From Laburnicola sp. R22_1 (taxonomy: Eukaryota; Ascomycota; Dothideomycetes; Pleosporales; Didymosphaeriaceae): DNA of 64,000 nt. The stretch spans positions 1,426,001 through 1,490,000 of the forward strand of contig JACONQ010000008.1 of assembly GCA_014281115.1 (NCBI GenBank). Reading direction: 5' to 3'. Shown piece by piece: positions 31,209 through 42,559 of this stretch. How positions within the stretch are numbered: the first letter of the stretch is position 1; each line of letters opens with the position of its first letter. The translations under genes were made by a program, and so were the position numbers. The notes beneath the pieces were generated by a model. The model searched no databases. It worked only from the letters and a program-made list of their open reading frames with translations, and was not told the origin of the DNA.

Positions 31209-34200
31209 AGGGTTTAACGCTTTTAACAACTCTAAGAGTTGTTAAACTTACAGTTAAAGACTTATAGCGGCTACTTAATTATAAAAGTATATAGGACTAT
31301 TATTATTCTAGTTAAACTAGGCGCTAACTCTCAGCATATTATTACTAGAGGAATAAGGTTGTGTAATATGCCGCCTAGCGTAATAATAAAACTTATTATT
31401 ACTATTTACCTAAACACTTTCTCTCTGCACTATATTATTTTTATTTTTTTACTAGTTTTCTTTTCTTCTATAATACTTTATCTCTATATAACTAGCTGTG
31501 CAATTCCTCTTTTTAGTTTAGAACTATCTTTTGTCTACCTGCCTCTAATACTCTATTACGCCTTTATACCTTTAACACTATATCTAGATAAACTTATTAC
31601 TATTATAGTATTAGAGGGTAGGTCTCTATTTCTAGTAAAGAAAAATAAAATAATATTATTTTTGTATAACTAGTTAGTAGAGTGCTCCTAGGTAGTAAAA
31701 GAGGTCTTAAGCAAGATATATACTAGAGGACTTTATCTCTATAGATATATTTCTAATAGATATTTAAGAGAAAGGAAATTATAGCTATAGTTAAGGCTAT
31801 AAGAGTAGAGGCAACTATAAAGGGTCTAAAGAAATAGCTAATAGTATTTTACTATATCTCTAGCTATATCTCTACTAGGGAAGATAAAATTATTATTCTT
31901 ATATTAATTACTCCACCTAAAGTGCTTAAGGAGGCAGAATTACAAACTTAGAAATGTATAAAGCATAGAAAAAAAGAGATAAATTTAGTACTAGGTATAA
32001 TAATAATCTTTTCTAATATTTGCTATAAGATACCTAATAATATTAATCTCCTCTATATATATTGTGAGCTGTTATTGCTAAGTAGGGCTAGGCAGCTAGG
32101 AGAAAGTAGAGAATATGAATAACCTTAGAGTTCTAGGCTAAATTGCGCCTTAAAGTTTAGTGTATTCTAATCTAAGTTCTCTACTATACTTAGATAGCTA
32201 CTTAGGTAGGTATGCTTATTGCGAGCTTCGTAGGAAGTTTTCTATAGTTTATTATAGTAGTTAGGATAACTATAGAATTTAGTGCAGACACTATTATAAC
32301 TTTTAGCTAAGTTAATACTTACTCTAAATAGACTATTTAGGGCTAATTCTGCTATTTAGTATTCTCTCTAGCTTGTCCTAGACTTATCTACTATAAAAGA
32401 TCCCTACTGCCTAGTTTAGACAAGTTCTTAAAAGGGTGGAGTTAGTAGCTACTAGGCCTAAGAATTTACTTTAACACTTATCTAGAACATATTAGTGTTA
32501 GAAAATATAGCTAGTCTAAAAATACTCTTATATATTACTACTACCTCTTCTAAGTCTTATATAGTATTATCTTGCCCTTTAACACTACTAGTCTCTAAAA
32601 AATAATAAATTATATTTAAGTTTTCTACTAATTCTAAAGTACTCTACTATATATTCCTAGCAGCGCACTTTTCTAGAGAATCTAATCTTATAATATCTTT
32701 GCCTTAGTCTAAATTAATACTAATATAGTTATCTTTATTATACTATAACGCATTCTCTATTATAGCAAAAGTAGATTCTATATCCATTAGGGACCTAGTT
32801 AGGCGATTATTTGTTACTAGTAGCAATATCTTCTATTGCTTCTATAGTTGCTTAGCATTCGCTCTATTATATCCTAAAATTTTACACGCTAAAAGTAGGC
32901 TATAGATAATTTAGCAAAGAATATTTTTAGTATTTTAGTTACTTACTAAATAGTAGGCTTCTAGTATACTATAGCTTCTAAAACTATATATATAATATAA
33001 ACTACATTACTAGATAGTATATATTTCTATTCCTTTAGTACGGTAAATATATAAGCTAAGGTATTAGAGTAATTAATATGGGCGTAGTAATATAGCTAAT
33101 AAGGTACACTTTTTATTAAAGTAAGTAAGCTATAATTAGATATAATTAAAGAAGGCATATATAGAAATAGCATAAATATTGTTACTTAAGTTTAGGTCTA
33201 ACTAGCCTTAATAAGACCCTTTATTAAGTCCTTATTTACCTATACTACGTCGTCCTAAATACGCTTTATATACGTATTACCGCTAGTAATCCATATCTTT
33301 TCCCTTATTATTTTACTAATAATTTTCTAGTTAATAAGACCTATACTATTTAGTACGTAGAAATATAAGAAAATATAAAGCAAGTATATTTAAGTGTTTA
33401 CTAGTAACATAGAAGACTACTAGAGAAGATCTATAGCTTATTTAATATAGTGTTTTACTCTACTAATAATTGTTGCACCTTCCTACCTTAGTTAAACAAG
33501 TTGCCTAATTCGCTTATAAGTAGATCTTAATAGCGGTGGGCTTTTAATACCTAATTTACTCGCTTTATTATTGTATTCTTATGTAAAGGAAGCCTCTAAT
33601 AAAAACAAGTTAGTAGTAGCTTTCTAGTTAGGACTTTATTTCTTCTTTAACAGACCATAATTAACAGAGCGCCTTTTTATTCTATCACTGCTAAATAGGT
33701 TATATAAAATAGTCTAAAAGCTATCTAGTGTTAAAGAAGCTTATTCCTAAGGCTAGCTTGGGGCGGATAGTTTATAGGTAAGGGAGAGTAGCTTTTAAGT
33801 AGCTAATTCGCGTATTATAGTTAAAATTATATAGTACTCTAGGTAATAATTTTTATAAACCTTAATAATAGCTTTTAGTTAATTAATATTATCTAAAGCG
33901 GCTATATTCTATTAAATAATACTAATGAGTTAAGTAGTAAAAAGACTAAACTAGGAGACAATCTCTGTTACATAGAGTAGCTATAATAGAGGAGGCTTAG
34001 CATCTCTATATATAGCAGCCTATAGATTATATAATCCACTATCTATTATACTAAATACTTATAATATCTAAGGGGTACGCTGACTATTTTAGTTAAAAGA
34101 GTTCTTTTGGCTAAAGTGGTTAGTATTGCGTTACCTCTTCCCACCTAACTATATTATAATCTAGGGCACCTATAAATATAGCGCTAGTGTGCCTTATATA

Positions 34201-37200
34201 GCTCTAACAACTAATTACTTATAACTTAGAAATAGCGCTAATAATATTTAATTTGCTAATTATTTGCACTATTTATACTACTGCCCTTAACTCCTGCTTA
34301 GTAACTATTCGAATTTCCCTACCTATTAGTAGGAGTAAAGCTATCTTAAAAGCAAAGTGCTTATGCTAAATTAACTTTTTTAGCTACTAATCCCTAAGAT
34401 ATATTATACACATCCTCCCTTATAAGGTTAAAATATCTTTTAGTTCTTTACTAGTTACCTTCCTATATAACTAGTCTTATATCTATTTAGTCCTTATTAG
34501 CTTTGCTTTCTTACTATCTAGCCTTTAGAATATAAGTATCTACCCTTAATATAGGGCAGAATTACTAAGGTCCTATTAATCTAGTATATAGCCCTAAAAA
34601 TACAGCTTTTTAACTCTAACTATCTTCTTAGAAAGTAAGCTGTGTTTTATATATTTAATAGCGGGGACTAGAAATATATATTAAGGCATAGATTTAGAAT
34701 AAGTCTGGCACTTCTTAGTAATATACCTACTCTATTTAAGAGCTAGTATAGCTAGACTTCTAGCGGCTTTATAGGACTATTAATAGACTTAAGAAAATAT
34801 CTAAAGGACTTTACGCCATAGTTAAGGCTATGTGAAATAGAGTAGAGCATATGTTCCTAGGAGTCTAAGTTACTAGGATTTATTCTAGGCGCTATAAAAG
34901 TACACTATATTGCCACTCCTTTTAACTACGTAAGGAGTAGTTAGAAATTTCTTTAGTAGATATTACCTTATATAGGGTAGCTACCTAGAGTGTTTTAGTA
35001 CTAAGGAGACTTTTAAGAGTTATAGCAAGCTATAAGTACTAGACTATCTTTCTTACTTTGCACGCTAATAAGCATTGAAAAATATAGAAATTCTACCCTA
35101 ACTACTATGCCTACTTTTAGTTATACTTATAGACAAGCTTAAAGAATAAGATAGCTATTTTTACTAGCTTAGAGCTTAATAAGATTTACGTCTAAATGTA
35201 TAAAGACTTTATTTCTTGTAATCCAACCTTCTATATATCTTTAATATATATTTTTCTTTGTTTATTAAGGCGGCTACTCTTACATATACTTATTTATTAT
35301 ATTTCTATATTATTTAGTACTAAATATTAGATAATGTCCTCCGCTATAACTATAGAGATTAGTGCTTTTTAGAATTAGGCACTAATATAGAATACCTATA
35401 TAATATCTTTCTTCTAATATAGTCTATACTAGATCTATATATAGTTATTACACGTGTACCTAAATAGATCGCAATAGCCGTAGTAAGTTATATATCTAGA
35501 ACGCTGTAATAATCTTTTGTATATAGTATATTAATAAGATAAGAATATAGCGCCTTTAATTATAAGTTTATAGTAAACTATTCTATACTGGATATTATCT
35601 ATATAAGTAGAGTACGTATATATAGGATCTTTATCCCTAGCCTTTAGTGTAAGGACTAAATATAATATATAGAAGCTTTTCTATTTATTATTACTAATAG
35701 TATGTATTTTTTTTGTCCTTTAAATAACCTTAGAGAACGCTAATTAGAGGCAGTTCTAACCACTCCCTAATAGTAAAACTATTTAGATAGACTATTAGCT
35801 ATTATACTAACTCTATCGCTAACAGTATCTAGACGCGTAGCTATCTAGTAAGGTGAATATATTAAGTAATCTAGACTACTATAGGCCCACTTATTAAATA
35901 GAAAAAGTGCTATTCCTCTTTTTATAGCGTAGCTCTATTAAGGGTAGTAAGAAGAAGCAATATTCCTAGCTAAGCTTCTTAACTATAGCTCTTATTAGTA
36001 GTCTCTCTTATTACTTTGTAAGTAACTTAACCCTATAAGATTAGTATATAACTAAATTAGTGTATACTTAAAGTAGACCTTTAAGGCGCTATATTCTTTA
36101 GTAAAGTTAAAACGTAAACTAGAAATAGAAAGGTTTAATAGAGCGCGTGGCAGCATTATATAAGATATATTCTAATATATTAATTAATTATACTAGGTGT
36201 AGAAAAGCATCTAATTATGTGTATTCTTAGTATAACTATTCTTAATTATACTTACTAGCGTATCTATATCTATATCTAATAAGTAACGCAAAATTATAAC
36301 TAAAGGCTACTTAACACTACTACCTTCTTAGAATATTATCCTTTTAGAAGTGGTCTATAAATCGCAATATTAAGCTAGGTAGAAATAGTAAAATACCTAG
36401 TTAGTGTTATAATAGTGTAAAGCTAATTATATTAGAAGTGCGCTAATAGAAAAAGTAGCTTAATTAGACGTACTATTTTATGTTATATTTTATACGTCTA
36501 CTCTACAAATCGTCTAATATAGTTTTTAGTTGCCTTTTCTACACGTCTTTATTACCTGCCCACATTCTAGATAGCTACTATACAATATGCTTCTAGCTTA
36601 TTTACTACCGCGCATTATAATCGCAGAATATAATACAGATTACTAAAATTATAGAAATTACTATTAGTTATAGCCTAAATAAGCGCGCTAATAGCGTAGT
36701 AGAAAGTAATATTTAACTAAATCTTTTATAAGGTTAGCATCTAACTCTTTATAGACAGTTTTCTCTCTAATATCTATAAGAAGATAAAGACTCATAAGCA
36801 AGGCTCTTATAAATAATTAAGCGGTAATAATATAGAATAAGTGCCTAAACTTACTAGGATATAAAAGCTTACGTATAAGAATACTATAAAATATAATAAC
36901 TAGTAGATAAGTATAGAAGTAGAAGATTATTAGGCAAATATATAGAAAGTAGAATTACGCTAGTAGTGTTAGGTGTTAGTTAAATACAGACATCTAGTTA
37001 AGGAAGCGACTATCCTATAGAAGTGGCAAGACGTTCTGCCTATTATACAATAGGCAGATAAGAATAAGTTTAAGAAATCTCTTTATTATATAAGAAACTA
37101 TATAGAATATTACTAAATAGTAGAAGAATATTATAAAGGTTAGTGCTAGAGTCTAGACAACTTAGTACTTAGATAGTGCCTCTATACTAATTATTAACTT

Positions 37201-37247
37201 ATAAGAGACAGCTATAGCAAAGAAGCTAGTACACTATAGGTAACTAT
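31209..37247 (+). pseudogene. very long RIP-degraded coding region of unknown function, part 1
   Basis: Plus-strand translation stays readable for kilobases, with TAG/TAA at Gln/Trp-like positions. Examples are SKSCQTYSQRLIAATQLQKY near 31225 (stop read as Q), text rich in Ser/Leu/Gln through 32-35 kb, and VKYRHLVKEATIL with WQDVLPIIQ near 36975-37030 followed by KKSLYYIRNYIEYY. Near 37230 it runs into a 155-bp insert; removing the insert and one 15-bp repeat leaves the frame unbroken. I do not recognise any domain, and I have not verified that a single frame covers the whole stretch. It could be one giant ORF or several consecutive ones of a large mobile element. Confidence 0.45.
37233..37247. 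repeat. 15-bp target-site duplication of SINE-like copy 1, left
   Basis: ACTATAGGTAACTAT, repeated exactly at 37403-37417. Confidence 0.88.
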
Positions 37248-37402
37248 TAAAGATCTTCGTCGTGTAAAGATTCTAACTAAGGTCGAGTCCGTACTATACA
37301 CAGAGAGAAGTAAAATAGGAGACACTAAAATCTAGTACCTAGCACACAGTAGTAGTAACAAAATATACATAAAATAACAATGATTCGTCGTCGACTTTCT
37401 TT
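37248..37402 (-). mobile_element. SINE-like short interspersed element, copy 1 (155 bp)
   Basis: Flanked by an exact 15-bp direct repeat. About 130 bp match copy 2 at 51106-51288: shared are AAAGATCTTCGTCGTGTAAA, ACCTAGCACACAGT and AACAAAATATAC. One end (AAAGATCTTCG) is constant while the other varies in length between copies, which fits 5' truncation if the element is read on the minus strand. Excision with one repeat restores the surrounding reading frame. No terminal inverted repeat, no LTR, no coding capacity and no A-tail seen. Confidence 0.8.
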
Positions 37403-37417
37403 ACTATAGGTAACTAT

Positions 37418-39124
37418 AATAATTAGCTAGATCTGTAGGTATTAACTCTAAATATAGAAGTTTACTTTCTATAGAGTTCTATCTAGTAGAAATTATCTAG
37501 AGAATAATTTTAACATTTTAAGCATTATTAAACCTAGGAATAAGTTCTATAAGATTCTTATTAGGTTATATACGCTCTATAAACTAGAAGGGTAGTATAT
37601 AATAGACGCCTTATACTACCTACTAAAGCTAAGTAAGAAACTAGTAAATATATAAAGATTTATTTAAGTAAAAGATATAGTTATAAAGAATTTTGAGAAC
37701 TATAGTATACTTTATAAATTAATAGTTAAGCCTATATATAAAGAAGCTTCTAACTATTAGGAGTTTAAGAGTAAAAGTAATAAATACCAAAAGGATTGTG
37801 TGTTTACTAGAATGCTTAAACTTTATACTATTTTTAAATCTACTAAATTAAGTACCTTCTAGTAACTTCTATCCTACTTACTATCTTCTTCCCTAGATAT
37901 AGAAGGAAAGTAAGCTAGAATCTCTAATTTAGTGAGTATATTAGATAAGATTACTATATAAGAAAGAAAGCTAAAGGGCTAGACTATATATACGCTCATA
38001 GAAAAGAAGCAGAACTAAAATAGTACTACTTATATAATTATAGGCACGTAATTACACCTAGTTAGAGCCTTATTTCTATAATACATCTGCTTATATAATA
38101 AGAATAATTCTACCTCTAATTAGTTTATAAATTAAGTACCTAGCTAAGCAACTAATTAGTTGTAATAGTATAATTTAAATATTTATAGTTATATAAGCCT
38201 ATAATAGCCTTTTATTAATAATAAAACTCTAATTATCTACTTTCTATCTTTTTACTTAGTTTCTCTAGTTAAGTTTTCCATAGGAGTAAGTTAATTGTCC
38301 CTATCTTCCATTTCTTACTTTAATAATTATAGACTGCTAACTAGTATACTTAAAACATACTAATTAATATATCTATAAAGTTTTAAATAAAGCTAATTTA
38401 AGAGAAATATAGGAAGAAGGCTACAGAAATGCAAAATTAGTTTAATTAACTTATAACGCGCTGTTCTAATCGCCTATTAAATAAGACTCCTAGTAAGATT
38501 ACTTCTAATCCTCTAAAAAAGAGAATATATAAGAGGAAGGCAAAAACTTAAACGTGCAATTAATCTTAATTATTTATGCGTTCTAAGCCTATTAAGGACC
38601 TTTCCTAATCTTGTAAGAAGTCTCCGCAATTAAAGGATACTAATTAGAATCCCTATAAAGCTGCACTTTTAAGCAGCTCTAAGTCTAAGAACAAGCCTAA
38701 AACTCCTAACAATAAAAAGATTAAAAAGAACAAGCTTAGTTTAGCCTCCAATTAATTATATAGCCCTCAGCGTAGGTATTTATATATTATATGCCTTAGA
38801 TTTTATCTTTCTAGTAGCTTAAATAGTAGATATTTTAAGAATATATTAACTAAATGCTTAAATATCTAATATTATTATTGTGCGTCTAAATATATATGTA
38901 AGGTATTATATAAGAACGTAATTATTTTTAGTAATCCTTCTTTATTACTATTTTTAACGGCTAAGAAACCTAAAAGTAAAGCTTATAAATTTATTTAGTA
39001 TTAGGTAAATAATAATTTAGTATATAATTATATATATACAGTTAATTATTTATTAATCTTTAGAGTATTAATCTTTTAAATTAATCTTGTAAAGAGTTTT
39101 AGTAAACGCCTAAAGATATATTTA
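37418..39124 (+). pseudogene. very long RIP-degraded coding region, part 2
   Basis: Continues part 1 in frame: NNFNILSIIKPRNKFYKILI, then SYLLSSSLDIEGKQARISNL, and further on CRDLYNRCL-like and Lys-rich text near 38700-38780. It is interrupted at 39125 by pogo copy B. The segment 37900-39050 is repeated at 52990-54170 and, in part, at 63640-63840, so it belongs to a dispersed repeat. Product unknown. Confidence 0.5.
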
Positions 39125-40987
39125 ACGTATTTATAAGCGAGCTGCGAATATAAGTAGGCTACAAACTCTACTAAGTCTTTAAGCCTTTTACAGCATATAA
39201 ATTTACAACGTATTAATATTCTGTTAATATAATAGCTATTCTAAATTAAGTAGTATCTATAGAAGCCTTCTTACACGTGTGCGAGTTGTGCCCAGACTCC
39301 CTATAGTGCCTGTAGCGCGCAGAAGCCTACCAGCTCGCAAGTAACTACGCCTTGACTTGCCATATTTCTCCCTCTAGTTGCTGCTTAATAGCCTTTTAAG
39401 CAATAATATCCTCTCTCTCTGCCTTTAATAGAGTGCCTTACTTTTAAATCCGCTTCTTTTTACGCTATTTACGCGTTGTAGCTACCTTATTTATCCTTTA
39501 TAGAGTAGCTATCTCCTTGCGCATAAGCACTATTAAATGCACTATTCTCTTAGCGCCTCTTATAAGCCAATTAAGGAACTAGATAACTAAGGTAGGAGAG
39601 GATTCCTAATGCCTTTAAATCCGCTTACAAACTAGAGTTAACTAAGCGCCTAGCTCGCGTACGTTGCTTAGTGTTGCAGACTCCTATAGGGTCTCTAGTA
39701 GGGCTGCTAGCGCTAGCGCTGGCAACGGTGTACGAAGCTTAATATTAAGCTTTAAGAGCACTTCCTCTAGATTGTGTAGGACTAGCCCAGAGCCTTAAAA
39801 GCTTACACAGATATTCTCCTTTATAATTAACTAGTTGTAGGCGACGCGAAAGGCTAGTAGAAACTTAAGCTTTGTAATATAGTTAATATAGTTGCGTATT
39901 AGGCCCTTAATCTGGCACTCATACGCCCGCTTTAATAGCGAAAAGTAGTCTACATTAAGTGGCTATAGGAGGTATAATAAATATAGTGGCATGTATAGAG
40001 TATAAATCTTATTCTCCCTATAAATCTCCTAGAATTTAAGTAAGTTGTGGCTCTTATAGCTATTAAGTATTAGAAGCTAACGTGCGCCTACTCTACGCTC
40101 TACTATATGCTTAATAAAGTGCTATAGCTAGGCAACACTAAGCTTATTTGTAGTCTACCTATTATCGCTAAGACTAATAGTCTAGTTATCTAGTATATTA
40201 TCGCCCTTATACTAGGCCGAGAGGTAGTACTTGCTAGTAAAGATAACAAAGGGTAGGATTGCCTACCTAATAGCGTTAATTCCGTAGATTGTTGTCACCC
40301 ACTTACAATTGCCTGGCTAGATCGCTTTTGGCTAACCATATCTCTCTAAGCCTATAATAACTAGCTAGGAGGATATCTTACCTATTAGAAAGCTAGTCTT
40401 GTTAAAGTTAAAGGTGTTCTTATTGCAGATACCGTAGGTGGCCTTTATATGTACTACTAGCTTAAACTAGGCCTATATAGCTGTTACGTCCTCGCAAAGA
40501 GCTCGCTATTAATTATAGGCTTAATTAAATCGCGTTGTAAGGCTGTCTATTCTCTTAACAAAGTTTCTAGGTCACTACTAGCTAATATAGCCTACGTTAC
40601 GCTTAGCGAGCAGCTTATTTGCTATATCTTGTATAGCACCTAGAGTAGGCGCACAGTCTTACGAATCTAGGTTAAGTATATGCTTAATAATAACCTCCTC
40701 TTCTAGCTTAGTAAGCTTCTTTAATTTAGGCTCACAATTGCATCGCGTAGTAGTTCTAGCGTATTAGCTGCAAAGCGTGCTTTTAGAAACGTTAAACGTT
40801 GCTGCAGCGCAATTAACGCTCTAGATCTAATTCTAATTAATAGCTAAGATAGCTAGGGAGACATCTGCTTTGTTATAGAGCAATTAAATAAGTGTTAGTT
40901 AAGCTATTATGGTTAATAGGTAACGCGTTATAAAAAGTTAGTTGGGTTTGCAGCTCGCTTATATTCGCAGCTCGCTCGTAAACACGT
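39125..40987 (-). mobile_element. pogo/Fot1 element, copy B (same family as copy A)
   Basis: TA duplications at 39123-39124 and 40988-40989; ends ACGTATTTATAAGCGAGCTG and ACGTGTTTACGAGCGAGCTG read inwards. The length is 1863 bp, equal to copy A. The related repeat at 57790-57830 preserves the empty target (AAAGATATATTTAAGTAAAA), confirming boundaries and TA target. The transposase runs on the minus strand. Confidence 0.94.
39240..40870 (-). pseudogene. pogo transposase (copy B), RIP-degraded
   Basis: Minus-strand translation parallels copy A, including the C-terminal zinc knuckle RESGHNSHTCKKASIDTT near 39300-39250. Here both knuckle cysteine positions are partly kept. The helix-turn-helix and DDE parts lie towards 40850. 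Stops at Gln/Trp codons make it inactive. Confidence 0.82.
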
Positions 40988-42420
40988 TAAGTAAAAAGAA
41001 AATAAACAAAGATAGTGCTTTATCTCCTACTCTGCTCTTAAATAAAGGTAATAATTACTAGTCTTTTTTAGAGGATTATAGCACTCTTATATAGGCTAAG
41101 AATATCTCTATAGGTCTAATTAATCTTACTTAATTAAGTCCTACTAATTAAGCGCTTCTAATCTACAATACAAATTATCCTACGTTAGTGCTTAATTATA
41201 GTCTGTCTAGTTAGAGTCCTTAGTATAGTACTACTTAGTCTAGTCTAGCTATGCAGTAAGGTTATATAATTACAAATTAACTAATTGACTAATCTTCTAA
41301 TTAGTCTAGCCCTAAGAGTATAATTAATAAGTAACTATCTACTTAGGTCCCTATTAGTAAAAATCTATATTACTTACAGACCTTCTTAGTAAAGAATTAG
41401 ATTATTTATAAAGCTAGAAACTTCTTAAAGCGTAATATAAATACTTCTATTGTAATTAAGCTTTGCGCTGCCTTAAATAGCGCTTAATTTATCTTACTTA
41501 GCTATATATAGTGTGCCTCCTTAGAGGAGCTTACTATATATATTTTAGACTTAACTAGTTAGTCTAGTGTATTAGCTACTTAGCTTAAGTGAGGGTTAGG
41601 GACATCCTTAAGATAAAAAATTATTAATCTAACTGAGTCTATTACTATTTTGTTAGAAAAGATTACTACTAGTTAAAAGGATTAAGATTATTTAGTTACT
41701 TCTAATTATAGTTCCTTGCCTAGCTGCTTCTTAGATATTAATCCTAAATGACGGATACTACTGCATCTACTAATAGTCTTTAAGGATAATTTAAGTATTA
41801 TACTTTATCTAATAATTAGCAATAATTTTAGACTTAATTTCCTACTCTAAAGCTATAGAATCTAGTAGGGCTATTTAGATTGCATAGTATAAATTGTTAG
41901 AATTATAGAAGTTAATACCCTTTATTACTTAGTTATTAATTCCGTAGCTCTTTTAATTGCTTTAGAACTGCTAGCTTCGCTTATTAGAGTAGTAGATATA
42001 GCCCTTAAGCTGCTTATAAGTCCCCTTATTCCTACTATAGAAATCTTTCTAACATAGTACTAATTATTTAAACACTCTAGCTACTAGCTCTAATCTAGCT
42101 AATAATCTATTTATAAATGCTACACTATCTATTAAGTAGCCCTAATTATAGCCTATACATACTAACTCTAATAATAACGCTTATATAGATCTACTAAAAG
42201 AATCTTCTCCCTATATAATAATAGAGAAGCTATTAAATCTAAAGAGTGCTTCCTACTAAAGCTAGACTAATCTAGGCTAGTATAGCCCTAAGCATTATAA
42301 GGCCACTTATAATATCTTAGCAACTTACTAAACTACTATAATAAGAAACTAGTATACACTCCTTAATAAGTTATTTAATCTTCTTTTAAAAAAGTAATTA
42401 GTTAGATTTTCTTAGATTAT
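40988..42420 (+). pseudogene. very long RIP-degraded coding region, part 3 (3' end)
   Basis: After pogo copy B the plus frame resumes: NKDSALSPTLLLNKGNNYQS, NFLKRNINTSIVIKLCAALN near 41430, ASLEELTIYILDLTSQSSVL near 41515 and ITILLEKITTS near 41650. Ser/Thr/Asn/Gln-rich, with stops mostly at Gln positions. It ends tail-to-tail against the Copia remnant near 42420. A second copy of 41000-41530 lies at 57790-58310. No known domain. Confidence 0.5.
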
Positions 42421-42559
42421 ATATAATAGGCATTAGTCTATATTTATCTAGTCTTATATTAGAATTTTATTTACCTAGGCCTACTAAAATAAGTAGTAGC
42501 TATATAGAGCTTAAATTCATAATTAGTTTATAACTTATACTCTCTTTATAATAAGTTTA

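Noticed and set aside
31239..31673. 144-codon plus-strand ORF rich in Leu/Ile/Tyr
   Set aside because: It starts at a non-ATG codon, its composition is what random RIPed AT-rich DNA yields, and a different frame over the same bases shows the Gln-to-stop pattern of real decayed coding sequence.
31209..37247. telomere-linked RecQ helicase region
   Set aside because: No Walker A/B or DEAH-like motif could be read in the long frame, and no telomeric repeats occur in the window.
37248..37402. solo LTR interpretation of the 155-bp insert
   Set aside because: The flanking duplication is 15 bp rather than 4-6, and the ends do not follow the TG...CA rule.
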